A stretch of 64,000 nucleotides of DNA, from assembly GCF_001921865.1 (NCBI RefSeq), contig NZ_MSCT01000019.1, forward strand, positions 124,001 through 188,000, written 5' to 3'. Below are positions 15,895 through 24,219 of this stretch, piece after piece. The notes under the pieces are model-generated. The model saw only the letters and a list, made by a program, of their open reading frames with translations. It had not been told where the DNA came from and did no database searches. Both the position numbers and the translations under genes were made by a program. This stretch comes from Pseudomonas chlororaphis. Lineage in GTDB: Bacteria; Pseudomonadota; Gammaproteobacteria; Pseudomonadales; Pseudomonadaceae. The number at the start of each line of letters is the position of its first letter. Position 1 is the first letter of the stretch.

Positions 15895-16046
15895 CCCCCA
15901 ACGCCCTTTCGCTCCGGCAGAAACCCGCCTGGCTGCCAGCGCTCCCCTCACGGACCTATCGCCCTGATAGCCAGCCTTGATTCGCCGAGGAACCGCGTGC
16001 GGCCTATCCTTCACGCATCGGTTTCTATGAATCAAGGATCATCGTC

Positions 16047-16409
16047 ATGGGCAAACGTCACCCCAACCTCCCCGCCTGGCAATGGCGCGCCTACCCGCAT
16101 AACCACCGCAACCCGACCAATCTGGTGTTGCACCTGATCGCCGTGCCACTGTTCATCGTCGGTTTTCTGTTGCTGGTATCGGGGGTGTTCGGCTTGAGCT
16201 TCGCCAACATCGCCATCGGTGTGGTCGGCCTGCTGGCCGCGCTGGGCCTGCAGCGTCACGGCCATAGCCTGGAAGCACAGGCCGCCGAACCGTTCAGCGA
16301 CCGTAAAGATGCGGTCCAGCGCCTGCTGGTGGAACAGTTCGTGACCTTTCCACGCTTCGTGCTCAGCGGCGCCTGGTGGCGTGCCTGGCGGGAACGCCAC
16401 CGGCACTGA
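16047..16409 (+). CDS. small membrane protein, Mpo1/DUF962-like
   Basis: A 120-residue protein starting MGKRHPNLPAWQWRAYPHNH with two hydrophobic segments (about 32-50 and 52-68) and a conserved NPTNLVLHLIAVPLF block. The H-x-N-x-x-N-x-x-x-H pattern resembles the Mpo1/DUF962 family, whose yeast member is an iron-dependent dioxygenase of fatty acids. This assignment is tentative. The start at 16047 follows AAGGATCATCGTC. It converges with the thioesterase gene, with a gap of only eight bases. Confidence 0.65.
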   Translation: MGKRHPNLPAWQWRAYPHNHRNPTNLVLHLIAVPLFIVGFLLLVSGVFGLSFANIAIGVVGLLAALGLQRHGHSLEAQAAEPFSDRKDAVQRLLVEQFVTFPRFVLSGAWWRAWRERHRH

Positions 16410-16417
16410 GAGTGCTT

Positions 16418-17215
16418 TCAGCCGAAGATGGTGACCGTCTGGCGGCTCAGGGCGATCAACCGGCCGTCCGCACTCCAGAGTGCCGCGGCCGCATGCCCAT
16501 AACCGTCGCGGGCATGTTCGATGTTCACCCGATACTTGCACCAGTCCAGGGTGCTCAGCGCCAGCAGCGGCTGCACGAATTCGATGGTCCAGGTCAGCGT
16601 ACTGCCGGGTGCCGGGCTGGTCAGGTGGGGTAACAGGGCCGGCGGCCAGGCGTCCACCAGCGCCAGGATATGCGCCTCGGTCACCGGCTCTTCCTTGACG
16701 TCGCCACGCAGGCGCACCCAACCGCCCATGTCCCGCGACTTGTTGCCGCTGAACGGCATGCCGCCGATGCCCCAGCGCATCGCCAGATGGCGCATGAATT
16801 CCGGCATTACCCCCGCAACGTAAGGCAGCTCCGGGCACTCGTCCCAGTGTTTCATGGCAGGTGCCTCCTCGGCGTCGACCGTCACCGCGGAGGAGCGAGA
16901 CGCGCCAAAGCTGCCCTGCACCAGAGTCACCACCTGGCCGTCCTGCACCGCACGGCCCAGCACTTGGCTGACCGCCTTGCCCTCGCGCAGCACGTCGACC
17001 TCGAAACGGATCGGCACATCGGGGGTGACCGGCCCCACAAAGGTGATCGCCAGCGAACGCACCGGACGCTCGGCAGGAACCTTGGCGCGCATGGCCTCAT
17101 ACTGCAAAGCCGCTACCAAGCCGCCGAAACAGGCACGCCCCTGCGCCCACTCGGCCGGGATAGACAGCTCCAACGGACTGCTGCGTACAGCATCGAGCAA
17201 ATCGCAAAAGCGCAT
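16418..17215 (-). CDS. acyl-CoA thioesterase family protein (double hotdog)
   Basis: A 265-residue cytoplasmic protein with two hotdog domains. The first contains GRACFGGLVAALQYEAM and the VRSLAITFVGPV strand. The second contains LTWTIEFVQPL and WSADGRLIALSRQTV. This is the TesB/4HBT_3 arrangement of acyl-CoA thioesterases. The chain-length preference and physiological role are unknown. It is a single gene on the minus strand between the Mpo1-like and CHAD genes. Confidence 0.82.
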   Translation of the reverse strand: MRFCDLLDAVRSSPLELSIPAEWAQGRACFGGLVAALQYEAMRAKVPAERPVRSLAITFVGPVTPDVPIRFEVDVLREGKAVSQVLGRAVQDGQVVTLVQGSFGASRSSAVTVDAEEAPAMKHWDECPELPYVAGVMPEFMRHLAMRWGIGGMPFSGNKSRDMGGWVRLRGDVKEEPVTEAHILALVDAWPPALLPHLTSPAPGSTLTWTIEFVQPLLALSTLDWCKYRVNIEHARDGYGHAAAALWSADGRLIALSRQTVTIFG

Positions 17216-17322
17216 GAGAACCTCTGATCAAAAAAACGATTCGAGGATCTTAACCAGCAACGCATGACCGTAAAGCACTTATTCCCGCCAAAAAAGCTGA
17301 CAGATAAGCCGCCAGCCGCTTT

Positions 17323-18090
17323 TCAGCGGCGAAAGCAGGCAGCGCTCAGTTTGTCGAGACTTCGATCGGCCCGCCCTTCGGCTTTGTGCATGGTGGCGTG
17401 CCAAACCGGAACGCAAGGCAACAGATCCGCCTGCGACTCAGCCTGGGCCAGCCATTGCCAACAGTCATGCCAGTCACCCAACGCGCCCTGGGCAGCCTTC
17501 AAGCCAGAAACCGCCTTGGGCGACAGCGCGGCAAGCTCGGGGTAGGCCTCGGCGGCGTAACGCACCCGCTTGATCAGCAGACGCAAGCGGTGCCGGTCAT
17601 GGGCGGGATCGTGCAGCGCCTGATCCAGTGCCCGCCACTGCTTGGCCAGACGCTTTTCGATACGCTTGGACAAATCGTGCAACAGCTCCTGGCGCTGCGC
17701 CGCCCGCAGGAACCGCGGAAACGCATCGAGCACCAGCAACAATTGCTTGAGCTCGGCCCCCGCCGCCACCTTCCGATACTCGTCCGCCAACCCCGCGGTG
17801 CGACGTTGCGCGGCAGAGTGGTAGGCATACTGATGCAGATACGCGGCCAGGACCTCACGGTCGCGCAATGGCGTCGTCAATTGCCCGACCGCCGAAGCAG
17901 CGGCTTCCAGTTGCTCGACCCCTGGCAACCCGCGCAACGCCCGCAACAAGCTGCGCAAGCGCCGTACCGTGGTGCGCAGATCATGTAGCGCCTCGGCATC
18001 GGTCACCGCCTGCAATCGTGCCTGGCACGCCAGCAAGCGCACCTCCAACCCCAACACCTGTGCCACCAACCGATTGACCAAGGCAGACAT
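17323..18090 (-). CDS. CHAD-domain protein
   Basis: A 255-residue helical protein with the CHAD signature: conserved basic residues in EALHDLRTTVRRLRSLLRAL near the N terminus and HRLRLLIKRVRYAAEAYPEL later. CHAD domains bind inorganic polyphosphate and often accompany CYTH phosphatases; no CYTH gene is adjacent. Two tandem ATGs (18093 and 18090) follow GGGAGTCA. The second has the better spacing. Confidence 0.87.
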   Translation of the reverse strand: MSALVNRLVAQVLGLEVRLLACQARLQAVTDAEALHDLRTTVRRLRSLLRALRGLPGVEQLEAAASAVGQLTTPLRDREVLAAYLHQYAYHSAAQRRTAGLADEYRKVAAGAELKQLLLVLDAFPRFLRAAQRQELLHDLSKRIEKRLAKQWRALDQALHDPAHDRHRLRLLIKRVRYAAEAYPELAALSPKAVSGLKAAQGALGDWHDCWQWLAQAESQADLLPCVPVWHATMHKAEGRADRSLDKLSAACFRR

Positions 18091-18234
18091 CATTGACTCC
18101 CAAAACGAATGACCCGGCCTGCAGCACAAAGACTGCAGCCGGGCCCTGGCATGCCTGGCAGGCGCGATCACGACACCGGCGAGGCGGAAACTGAAGAGCG
18201 TTCTTCAGTCTAGCGGTAAACCGCGCGATGGCGA

Positions 18235-18513
18235 TCAGCGGCCGGCACGCGACTCACGAATATAGAAACGGGCCTTCTCGGCCTTCTTGGTGCAGCCCTC
18301 GAAAGCTTCGAACTGCTGCTGGGTCTTGGCACCGGTCAACAGCGACAGGGCCTTGGAGTAGCTCACGGTGCCGGCAAAACCTTCGGCCTTGGCCAGGTCC
18401 AGCTCGTGCCAGGCCGCATCCAGTTGCGTGCCGCAGCTGTCGCGGTAGGCGGTCTTGCCGGCACAACCAGCGAGTACCAATGCAATCAACGGCAGACAGA
18501 TCCAGGCTTTCAT
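18235..18513 (-). CDS. small lipoprotein
   Basis: A 92-residue precursor with a lipoprotein signal peptide ending in VLAGC (lipobox, mature Cys at about 17). The mature part is soluble and helical with three further cysteines (DSCGTQLD, EGCTKKAE), which might form a disulfide. The function is unknown. The start at 18513 follows GAGGTGTC. A direct repeat (AACAGTCGT on the plus strand, at 18537 and 18556) lies just upstream. Confidence 0.8.
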   Translation of the reverse strand: MKAWICLPLIALVLAGCAGKTAYRDSCGTQLDAAWHELDLAKAEGFAGTVSYSKALSLLTGAKTQQQFEAFEGCTKKAEKARFYIRESRAGR

Positions 18514-18754
18514 CAATGACACCTCAAGATAGGGAAAACAGTCGTGAACAATAAGAACAGTCGTAGCGGTAAGACGATCGCCACCGCAAAAAGTGCCTTG
18601 ATCCGTCCAGGGAAAATATAGCCGCGCGAGCATAACGCTATGCCGCAGCGTATTGGAAAAATCCCTTCGGCCAAAGGTCGCGCCGGCAGTCAGAGATTGA
18701 ACCCCGACCCTCGATGGGTGCATTGTGCGGATCTGTCTGGCGAAGGATCGAGTC

Positions 18755-19795
18755 ATGAAGAAGCGTGTTGCACTGGTCCTGGGCTCTGGTGGCGCCCGGG
18801 GTTACGCCCACATCGGGGTGATCGAGGAAATCGAAAAACGCGGTTACGACATTGCCTGCATCGCAGGCTGCTCCATGGGGGCGGTGGTCGGTGGCATCTA
18901 CGCCGCCGGCAAGCTGGACGACTATCGCAGCTGGATCGAAAGCCTCGACTACCTGGATGTGCTGCGACTGGTGGACGTCAGCTTTCGCCTGGGGGCGATA
19001 CGCGGGGAAAAGGTGTTCGGCCAGATCCGCAAGATCGTCGGCGAAATCAATATCGAAGACCTGCGCATTCCGTACACCGCGGTGGCCACCGACCTGACCA
19101 ACCAGCAGGAAATCTGGTTCCAGGAAGGCTGCCTGCATCAGGCCATGCGCGCTTCGGCGGCGATTCCCAGCCTGTTCACCCCGGTCATGCAAGGCAACCG
19201 CATGCTGGTGGATGGCGGCCTGCTCAATCCGCTACCGATCGTGCCGGTGGTCTCCAGCCACTGCGACCTGATCATCGCCGTCAACCTCAACTCGACCAAC
19301 CAGCGCCGCTATCAGTTGCCGGTCATCCAGCGCCCTGCCGCGTTCAAGAGCCGCTTCGACAGCCTGATCAACTCACTGGGCTCGCACCTGCCCTTTCGCC
19401 GCAAGCAAGCCGAACAACTGTTGCTGCTCGAGCAGGAAGCCTTGCGCAGCGAGGCGGCCGACATCGGCAATGCCTGGATCGACTCCGCGGAGCCCGAGGC
19501 ACAGCAACCGGCCGCGGCTCCGGAGGCCGATGGCGCGCCGAAGTCGGCCACCGGTTCGTTCATTATCGACAACGTCGGCCCTGCGTCCCTGCTGGACCTG
19601 ATCAACCAGAGTTTCGAGGTGATGCAAACCTCGCTGGCGCAGTACAAGATCGCCGGCTACCCGCCGGACATTCTGATCAACGTGCCCAAGCGAGTGTGCC
19701 GTTTCTTCGAGTTCTACAAGGCGCCGGAGCTGATCGCACTGGGGCGGGAGATTGCCAGCGACACGCTGGACCGCTATGAGAGCGAGTTGAACTGA
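18755..19795 (+). CDS. patatin-like phospholipase family protein (RssA type)
   Basis: A 346-residue serine acyl hydrolase. The oxyanion motif SGGARGYAHIGV, the nucleophile elbow GCSMGAVVGG (GxSxG) and the Asp of VDGGLLNPLP form the patatin Ser-Asp dyad, all within about residues 1-190. The C-terminal third has an Ala/Glu-rich linker and LINQSFEVMQTSLAQYKI, as in RssA/YchK-like bacterial patatins. The substrate is unknown. The start at 18755 follows GAAGGATCGAG. No signal peptide is present. Confidence 0.88.
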   Translation: MKKRVALVLGSGGARGYAHIGVIEEIEKRGYDIACIAGCSMGAVVGGIYAAGKLDDYRSWIESLDYLDVLRLVDVSFRLGAIRGEKVFGQIRKIVGEINIEDLRIPYTAVATDLTNQQEIWFQEGCLHQAMRASAAIPSLFTPVMQGNRMLVDGGLLNPLPIVPVVSSHCDLIIAVNLNSTNQRRYQLPVIQRPAAFKSRFDSLINSLGSHLPFRRKQAEQLLLLEQEALRSEAADIGNAWIDSAEPEAQQPAAAPEADGAPKSATGSFIIDNVGPASLLDLINQSFEVMQTSLAQYKIAGYPPDILINVPKRVCRFFEFYKAPELIALGREIASDTLDRYESELN

Positions 19796-19820
19796 AGGGG
19801 GCGTGGCGAACCCACTATTG

Positions 19821-19897
19821 CTATCGCGAGCAAGCTCGCTCCTACAGGGAACGTGACAGCACTACCGTCACGGTAGCAGCGAGCCTGCTCGCGATAG
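19821..19897. repeat. REPIN (paired REP palindromes)
   Basis: Two inverted copies of a Pseudomonas REP sequence: CTATCGCGAGCAAGCTCGCT (from 19821) and its near-complement AGCGAGCCTGCTCGCGATAG (19878-19897), with about 30 bases between. It lies between the convergent patatin and kdpE genes, a typical location. Confidence 0.85.
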
Positions 19898-19921
19898 AGG
19901 CATACCAGGTGCCTCGCCTCT

Positions 19922-20617
19922 TCACTCCTCGGCGCCCAGCAAGCGGTAGCCCACCCCGGCCTCGGTCAGGATAAAACGCGGTCGGGTCGGGTCGTCCGCC
20001 AGTTTCTGTCGCAGGTGCCCGACCACGATCCGCAGGTAGTGGCTGTCCTCGGTGTGCGTGGGGCCCCAGATATCCTTGAGCAGTTGCTGCTGGGTAATCA
20101 CCCGCCCCGGGTGCCGCGCCAATTGCGCCAACACCGCGTATTCCTTGCGGGTCAGCGCGACTTCGGCACCGTCGAGCAAGACCCGCCGATACGCCAGGTC
20201 CACGGTCAGCGGGCCGAAGTTCAAGGCCGCCTCCTGCGCCTCGCCGGCCGGCGCCTGGCGCAGCAACGCACGGATCCGCGCGAGGAACTCCTGGATGCCG
20301 AAAGGCTTGGTCACGTAGTCGTTGGCCCCGCCATCCAGCGCTTCGACCTTCTGCCCTTCGCTGGCCCGCACCGACAACACCAGCACCGGGACGCTCGACC
20401 ATTCGCGAAACTCGCGCAGCACCTGTTGGCCGTCCATGTCCGGCAGGCCGAGGTCGAGCACCAACAGGTCCGGCTTGTTCAACGCCGCCTGGGCCAGGCC
20501 CTCGTTGCCGGTGCCGGCCTCGAGCACCCTGTAGCCCTGGGAGGCCAGGCTGATACGCAGGAATTTACGGATCTGCGGTTCGTCGTCGATGACCAGGATG
20601 GTCGCGGTCTGGCTCAT
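19922..20617 (-). CDS. kdpE: response regulator KdpE
   Basis: The 231-residue OmpR/PhoB-type regulator has the receiver acidic pair IDDEPQ, the phospho-acceptor in LLVLDLGLPDMDG, and a C-terminal winged helix (about 130-228) ending TEAGVGYRLLG. With KdpD it activates kdpFABC when external potassium is low or turgor is challenged. It is the last gene of the kdp cluster, 113 bases downstream of kdpD. Confidence 0.95.
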   Translation of the reverse strand: MSQTATILVIDDEPQIRKFLRISLASQGYRVLEAGTGNEGLAQAALNKPDLLVLDLGLPDMDGQQVLREFREWSSVPVLVLSVRASEGQKVEALDGGANDYVTKPFGIQEFLARIRALLRQAPAGEAQEAALNFGPLTVDLAYRRVLLDGAEVALTRKEYAVLAQLARHPGRVITQQQLLKDIWGPTHTEDSHYLRIVVGHLRQKLADDPTRPRFILTEAGVGYRLLGAEE

Positions 20618-20730
20618 GGTTTGGGTTCAAGACAAATAGGTCGCGCAAGAGTAGCGCAGACGGCAGCGTGGATCGCCTGGAACATATATGGCCCTCCTGG
20701 CCTCATTGGATTGACGCGCAGCACCGACAC

Positions 20731-23382
20731 TCAGGCTTCTCCTTCAAGCTCGGGTTGCGCCTGCAACGGCAGGCACAGAGTGATGCAGGTGCCGCGACCC
20801 TCTATGCCCTCGCCCACCGTGATCCGCCCGCCATGGGCGCCGACCATGCCCTGACAGATCGCCAGCCCCAGCCCGGTGCCCTGCCCGCCGCGATCGCCGC
20901 GAGCAGCGGTGTAGAACATATCGAAAATCCGCGGCCGGTCTTCCAGTGGAATCCCCGGACCCTCGTCGCTCACCGCAAACAGCAGTTCGTTATCGCGGGT
21001 ATCGACACTGAGTTGCAAGCGGCCGCGGACCGGCGAAAAGCGTGCGGCGTTTTCCAGCACATTGATCAGCGCCTGTTCGATCAGCGCCGCATGCACGTAA
21101 AGCAGCGGCAGTTCGGTCGGTAGCTCGGTGCTGACCTGCAGCGGCGCCAGCACCACCCGCAGGCGATTCAGCGCGCTGCCGACGATGTCGGCTGGCGCCA
21201 CCCAGTCCCGCGCCAGCTTCAGCGACCCGTGCCCGAGGCGGGTCATGTCCAGCAGATTCTGGATGTAGCGATCCAGGCGCTCGGCCTCGTCCCGCGTGCC
21301 TTCGAGCAACTCGCGACGATCCGCCAGCGGAATCGCTTCCCCCAGCGCCAGCAGGCTGTCGATGCTGCCGCGCATCGAGGTCAGCGGCGTGCGCAGGTCA
21401 TGGGACACCGACGCCAGCAGCGCGCTGCGCAATTGTTCGGTTTCGCCGTGCAGGCGCGCCGCTTCCAGGTCCTTGGCCAATTGCGCCCGGGCCAGAGCCT
21501 GGGCCAGGGGCTGGCTCAAGGCGCTCAACAAGCGACGACGCTGGGCACTCAACTCCTCGCCTTCCTTCGGGCACACCCCGAGCAACCCCAGCGGGCCCTC
21601 GTCGACGGATAACGGCCACCACCACCAACGCCCGAACGGCAGCGTCCCGGTGCCCATCCCCGCCGGCTGGTCGTGTTGCCAGGCCCAGTCGGCGGCGGCC
21701 CGCTCGGATTCGGAGAACTGCAGCGGCCCGCCCGTCTCGACCTTCCAGCCGCCCTGCCCGTCGCGGTCGAGCAGGCACAATTGCAACTCCTTCCAGCCGT
21801 CCAGATGCTGCGCCGCGGCGCTGACCACCGCCTGCCGGTCGGTCGCCGCCGTGAGTTTGCGCGACAGGTCCAGCAGCTCGCTGGTTTCTTCCTGGGTATC
21901 GCGCAGGGCCTGCAGCTGGCGCCGCTGACGGGCCGCCAAGTTGCCGGTCAAGGCCGCCATCAACAGGAAGAACAAAAGCGTCAGCACGTCCTCCTCGCGC
22001 TGGATGGCGAAGGAAAAGTTCGGTGGAATGAACAGGAAGTCGTACGTCAGGAACGACAAGGCCGCGCAGACCAGCGCCGGGCCGAGGCTGCTGCGCACCG
22101 CCACCAGCAGCACCGCGGCCAGGAACACCAGCGAAATGTTCGGCAACGGCAATACGCTCGCGACCGCCCACGACAGCCCGGAGGCCAGGACCGTGGCCAG
22201 CACCGCCAAGGCATAATCGAACCAGACCAGCGAGCGCTCGGCTCGCAGGCGCGGTTGCCCGGGCTCGTCCTCGCTGTCGAGCACGTTGATCTCCAGGCCC
22301 TCGGCATTACGCAACAGGCGGGCCGCCAGGCCACCGCCGAACAGACGACGGCGCAGGCGCTTGCGTGACTGCCCCACCAGCACCAGGCTGGCACGCCGCT
22401 CCGCGGCATGCTGGATCAGGGTCTTCGCCACTTCGCCGGCCCGCAGCAGAACCACTTCGCCGCCCAGCCGCTCGGCCAGTTGCTGGGCGCTTTGCAGACG
22501 CTGGCGGGATTGCTCGTCGGGCACCCGGCCATCGTCCACATGCACCAGGCTCCAGGGCAGGTGCCGGCGCCTGGCGACGTGGCTGGCGTGGCGCACCAGG
22601 CGTTCGGCCTGGGCGTCGCCGTCGACGCCGACCAGGAGCCGCCCCCGCACCGCCGGCGCGGCCTGTCCAAGCTTGCGATATCCCTGGGCCAGGTCGTCAT
22701 CCACTTGCGCCGCCGCGGCCTGCATCGCCAGCTCGCGCAGGGCAGTAAGGTTGGTCTGGGTGAAGAAGGCATCGATCGCCGCCCGGGCCTGCTCCGGCAC
22801 GTACACCTTGCCTTCGCGCAAGCGCTCCAGCAGCTCTCGCGGCGGCAGGTCCACCAGGAGCAATTCGTAGGCTTCCTGCAGCACCCAGTCGGGCAGGGTT
22901 TCGCGAACCTGCACGCCGGTAATGCCGCGGACCTGGTCGTTGAGGCTTTCCAGGTGCTGCACGTTGACCGTGGTGAAGACATCGATGCCGGCCGCCAGCA
23001 ACTCCTGAATATCCTGCCAGCGCTTGGCGTGCCGGCTGCCCGGGGCATTGGTGTGGGCCAGTTCGTCCACCAACACCAGCTTGGGCCTGGCCTTGAGCAG
23101 GCCGTCGAGGTCCATCTCTTCGAGCATCACCCCGCGGTACTCGGAACGCACCAGGGGCTGTTGCGGCAAGCCGCCGAGCAAGGCTTCGGTCTCGGCCCGG
23201 CCGTGGGTTTCCACCACCCCGGCCAGGACCTTCACCCCCTGGCGCAATTGCGTGTGCGCCGCCTGCAGCATGGCGTAGGTCTTGCCGACACCCGGAGCGG
23301 CGCCGAGGAAAACCTTGAGCCGGCCGCGGCCGTCATGGGGCAGGTCAGCTAACAATGCGTCGGCGCGGCCGGAATCACTCAT
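20731..23382 (-). CDS. kdpD: sensor histidine kinase KdpD
   Basis: The 883-residue kinase has the full KdpD layout. An N-terminal KdpD domain carries Walker A GAAPGVGKTYAM (about 27-38) and LVDELAHTNAPG. A universal-stress-protein-like domain follows at about 245-370, then four closely spaced membrane helices (DUF4118, about 400-490) and a GAF-like region. The HisKA H-box is SHDLRTPLTSMRG, and the HATPase has NVLENAARFSP and GTGLGLAI. It phosphorylates KdpE and in other bacteria is inhibited by potassium through both halves. The start at 23382 is the only one that keeps the N-terminal domain whole. Confidence 0.96.
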   Translation of the reverse strand: MSDSGRADALLADLPHDGRGRLKVFLGAAPGVGKTYAMLQAAHTQLRQGVKVLAGVVETHGRAETEALLGGLPQQPLVRSEYRGVMLEEMDLDGLLKARPKLVLVDELAHTNAPGSRHAKRWQDIQELLAAGIDVFTTVNVQHLESLNDQVRGITGVQVRETLPDWVLQEAYELLLVDLPPRELLERLREGKVYVPEQARAAIDAFFTQTNLTALRELAMQAAAAQVDDDLAQGYRKLGQAAPAVRGRLLVGVDGDAQAERLVRHASHVARRRHLPWSLVHVDDGRVPDEQSRQRLQSAQQLAERLGGEVVLLRAGEVAKTLIQHAAERRASLVLVGQSRKRLRRRLFGGGLAARLLRNAEGLEINVLDSEDEPGQPRLRAERSLVWFDYALAVLATVLASGLSWAVASVLPLPNISLVFLAAVLLVAVRSSLGPALVCAALSFLTYDFLFIPPNFSFAIQREEDVLTLLFFLLMAALTGNLAARQRRQLQALRDTQEETSELLDLSRKLTAATDRQAVVSAAAQHLDGWKELQLCLLDRDGQGGWKVETGGPLQFSESERAAADWAWQHDQPAGMGTGTLPFGRWWWWPLSVDEGPLGLLGVCPKEGEELSAQRRRLLSALSQPLAQALARAQLAKDLEAARLHGETEQLRSALLASVSHDLRTPLTSMRGSIDSLLALGEAIPLADRRELLEGTRDEAERLDRYIQNLLDMTRLGHGSLKLARDWVAPADIVGSALNRLRVVLAPLQVSTELPTELPLLYVHAALIEQALINVLENAARFSPVRGRLQLSVDTRDNELLFAVSDEGPGIPLEDRPRIFDMFYTAARGDRGGQGTGLGLAICQGMVGAHGGRITVGEGIEGRGTCITLCLPLQAQPELEGEA

Positions 23383-23536
23383 GCATTTTTCTCTCTGAAC
23401 TCAAAAGACATCTCATCTGCAATCTAGCCGCTGACAACGGCGGCGACCGACCGCCAACCCAGTAGAGGCGCTCCGCGGCGCCTGATCTTACAGCCGCCGC
23501 GCAGCCGATCGCAGGCTGCGCCAACGGTTATAGCAG

Positions 23537-24091
23537 TCAGTTCACGGCGAGTTTTTCCAGCGCCATGTTCAGGGCCAGCACATTCACCACCGCCGGCCCC
23601 ACCAGAGGCTGCTCGGTATGCGCCGACACCAGTTGCTGCAAGGTGGCGACCGGCAGGTTGCGCGCCGCCGCGACCCGCGCCAGTTGATAGTTAATCGCCG
23701 CCGGAGGCAAGTGCGGGTCCAGGCCACTGCCCGAAGTCGTCAGCAGCGCCAACGGCACCGCGCCTTGTCCGGGCACCGCCAGCTTGTTGGCATCGTCGAT
23801 CACACGGGTCGCCAGGGCCGGATTGCTCGGCGCGAGGTTGCTCGCCCCGCTGGACACGGTGGCGAACGCCCCGGCCGATGGTCGCGAGTGGAACCAGGCA
23901 TCGCCGCTGAACTCCTGGGCGATCAGGGCCGAACCACGGACCTTGCCCTCGGCATCCTGCACCAGGCTGCCATTGGCCTGCTCGGGAAAGGCCACCTGGG
24001 CCACGCCAGTGACCACCAGCGGATAAGCCACGCCGGTAATCAGGGTCATCAAGACAATCAGGCTCAAGGCCGGACGCAATACAGTGGACAT
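23537..24091 (-). CDS. kdpC: potassium-transporting ATPase subunit KdpC
   Basis: The 184-residue subunit has one N-terminal membrane helix (ALSLIVLMTLITGVAYPLVV) and a periplasmic domain containing GSALIAQEFSGDAWFHSRPS and GSGLDPHLPPAA, both KdpC hallmarks. It stabilises the KdpFABC complex and helps potassium binding. Two tandem ATGs (24094 and 24091) follow GAGGATTTG; the second has the better spacing. A REPIN separates this gene from kdpB, unlike the tight spacing elsewhere in the operon. Confidence 0.94.
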   Translation of the reverse strand: MSTVLRPALSLIVLMTLITGVAYPLVVTGVAQVAFPEQANGSLVQDAEGKVRGSALIAQEFSGDAWFHSRPSAGAFATVSSGASNLAPSNPALATRVIDDANKLAVPGQGAVPLALLTTSGSGLDPHLPPAAINYQLARVAAARNLPVATLQQLVSAHTEQPLVGPAVVNVLALNMALEKLAVN

Positions 24092-24130
24092 CATCAAATC
24101 CTCGATTCGGTTAACAAAACCATCATGTCC

Positions 24131-24210
24131 CCTGTAGGAGCGAGCTTGCTCGCGAGGCGTCGAACCTGACGCACTGCGTCGGGCCTATCGCGAGCTCGCT
24201 CCTACATACA
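24131..24210. repeat. REPIN inside the kdp operon, between kdpB and kdpC
   Basis: TGTAGGAGCGAGCTTGCTCG (from 24133) faces TCGCGAGCTCGCTCCTACA (24188-24206) across about 33 bases. The sequence is the same REP family as at 19821-19897. In the mRNA it would form a long hairpin between kdpB and kdpC. Confidence 0.85.
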
Positions 24211-24219
24211 GGGATGCGG

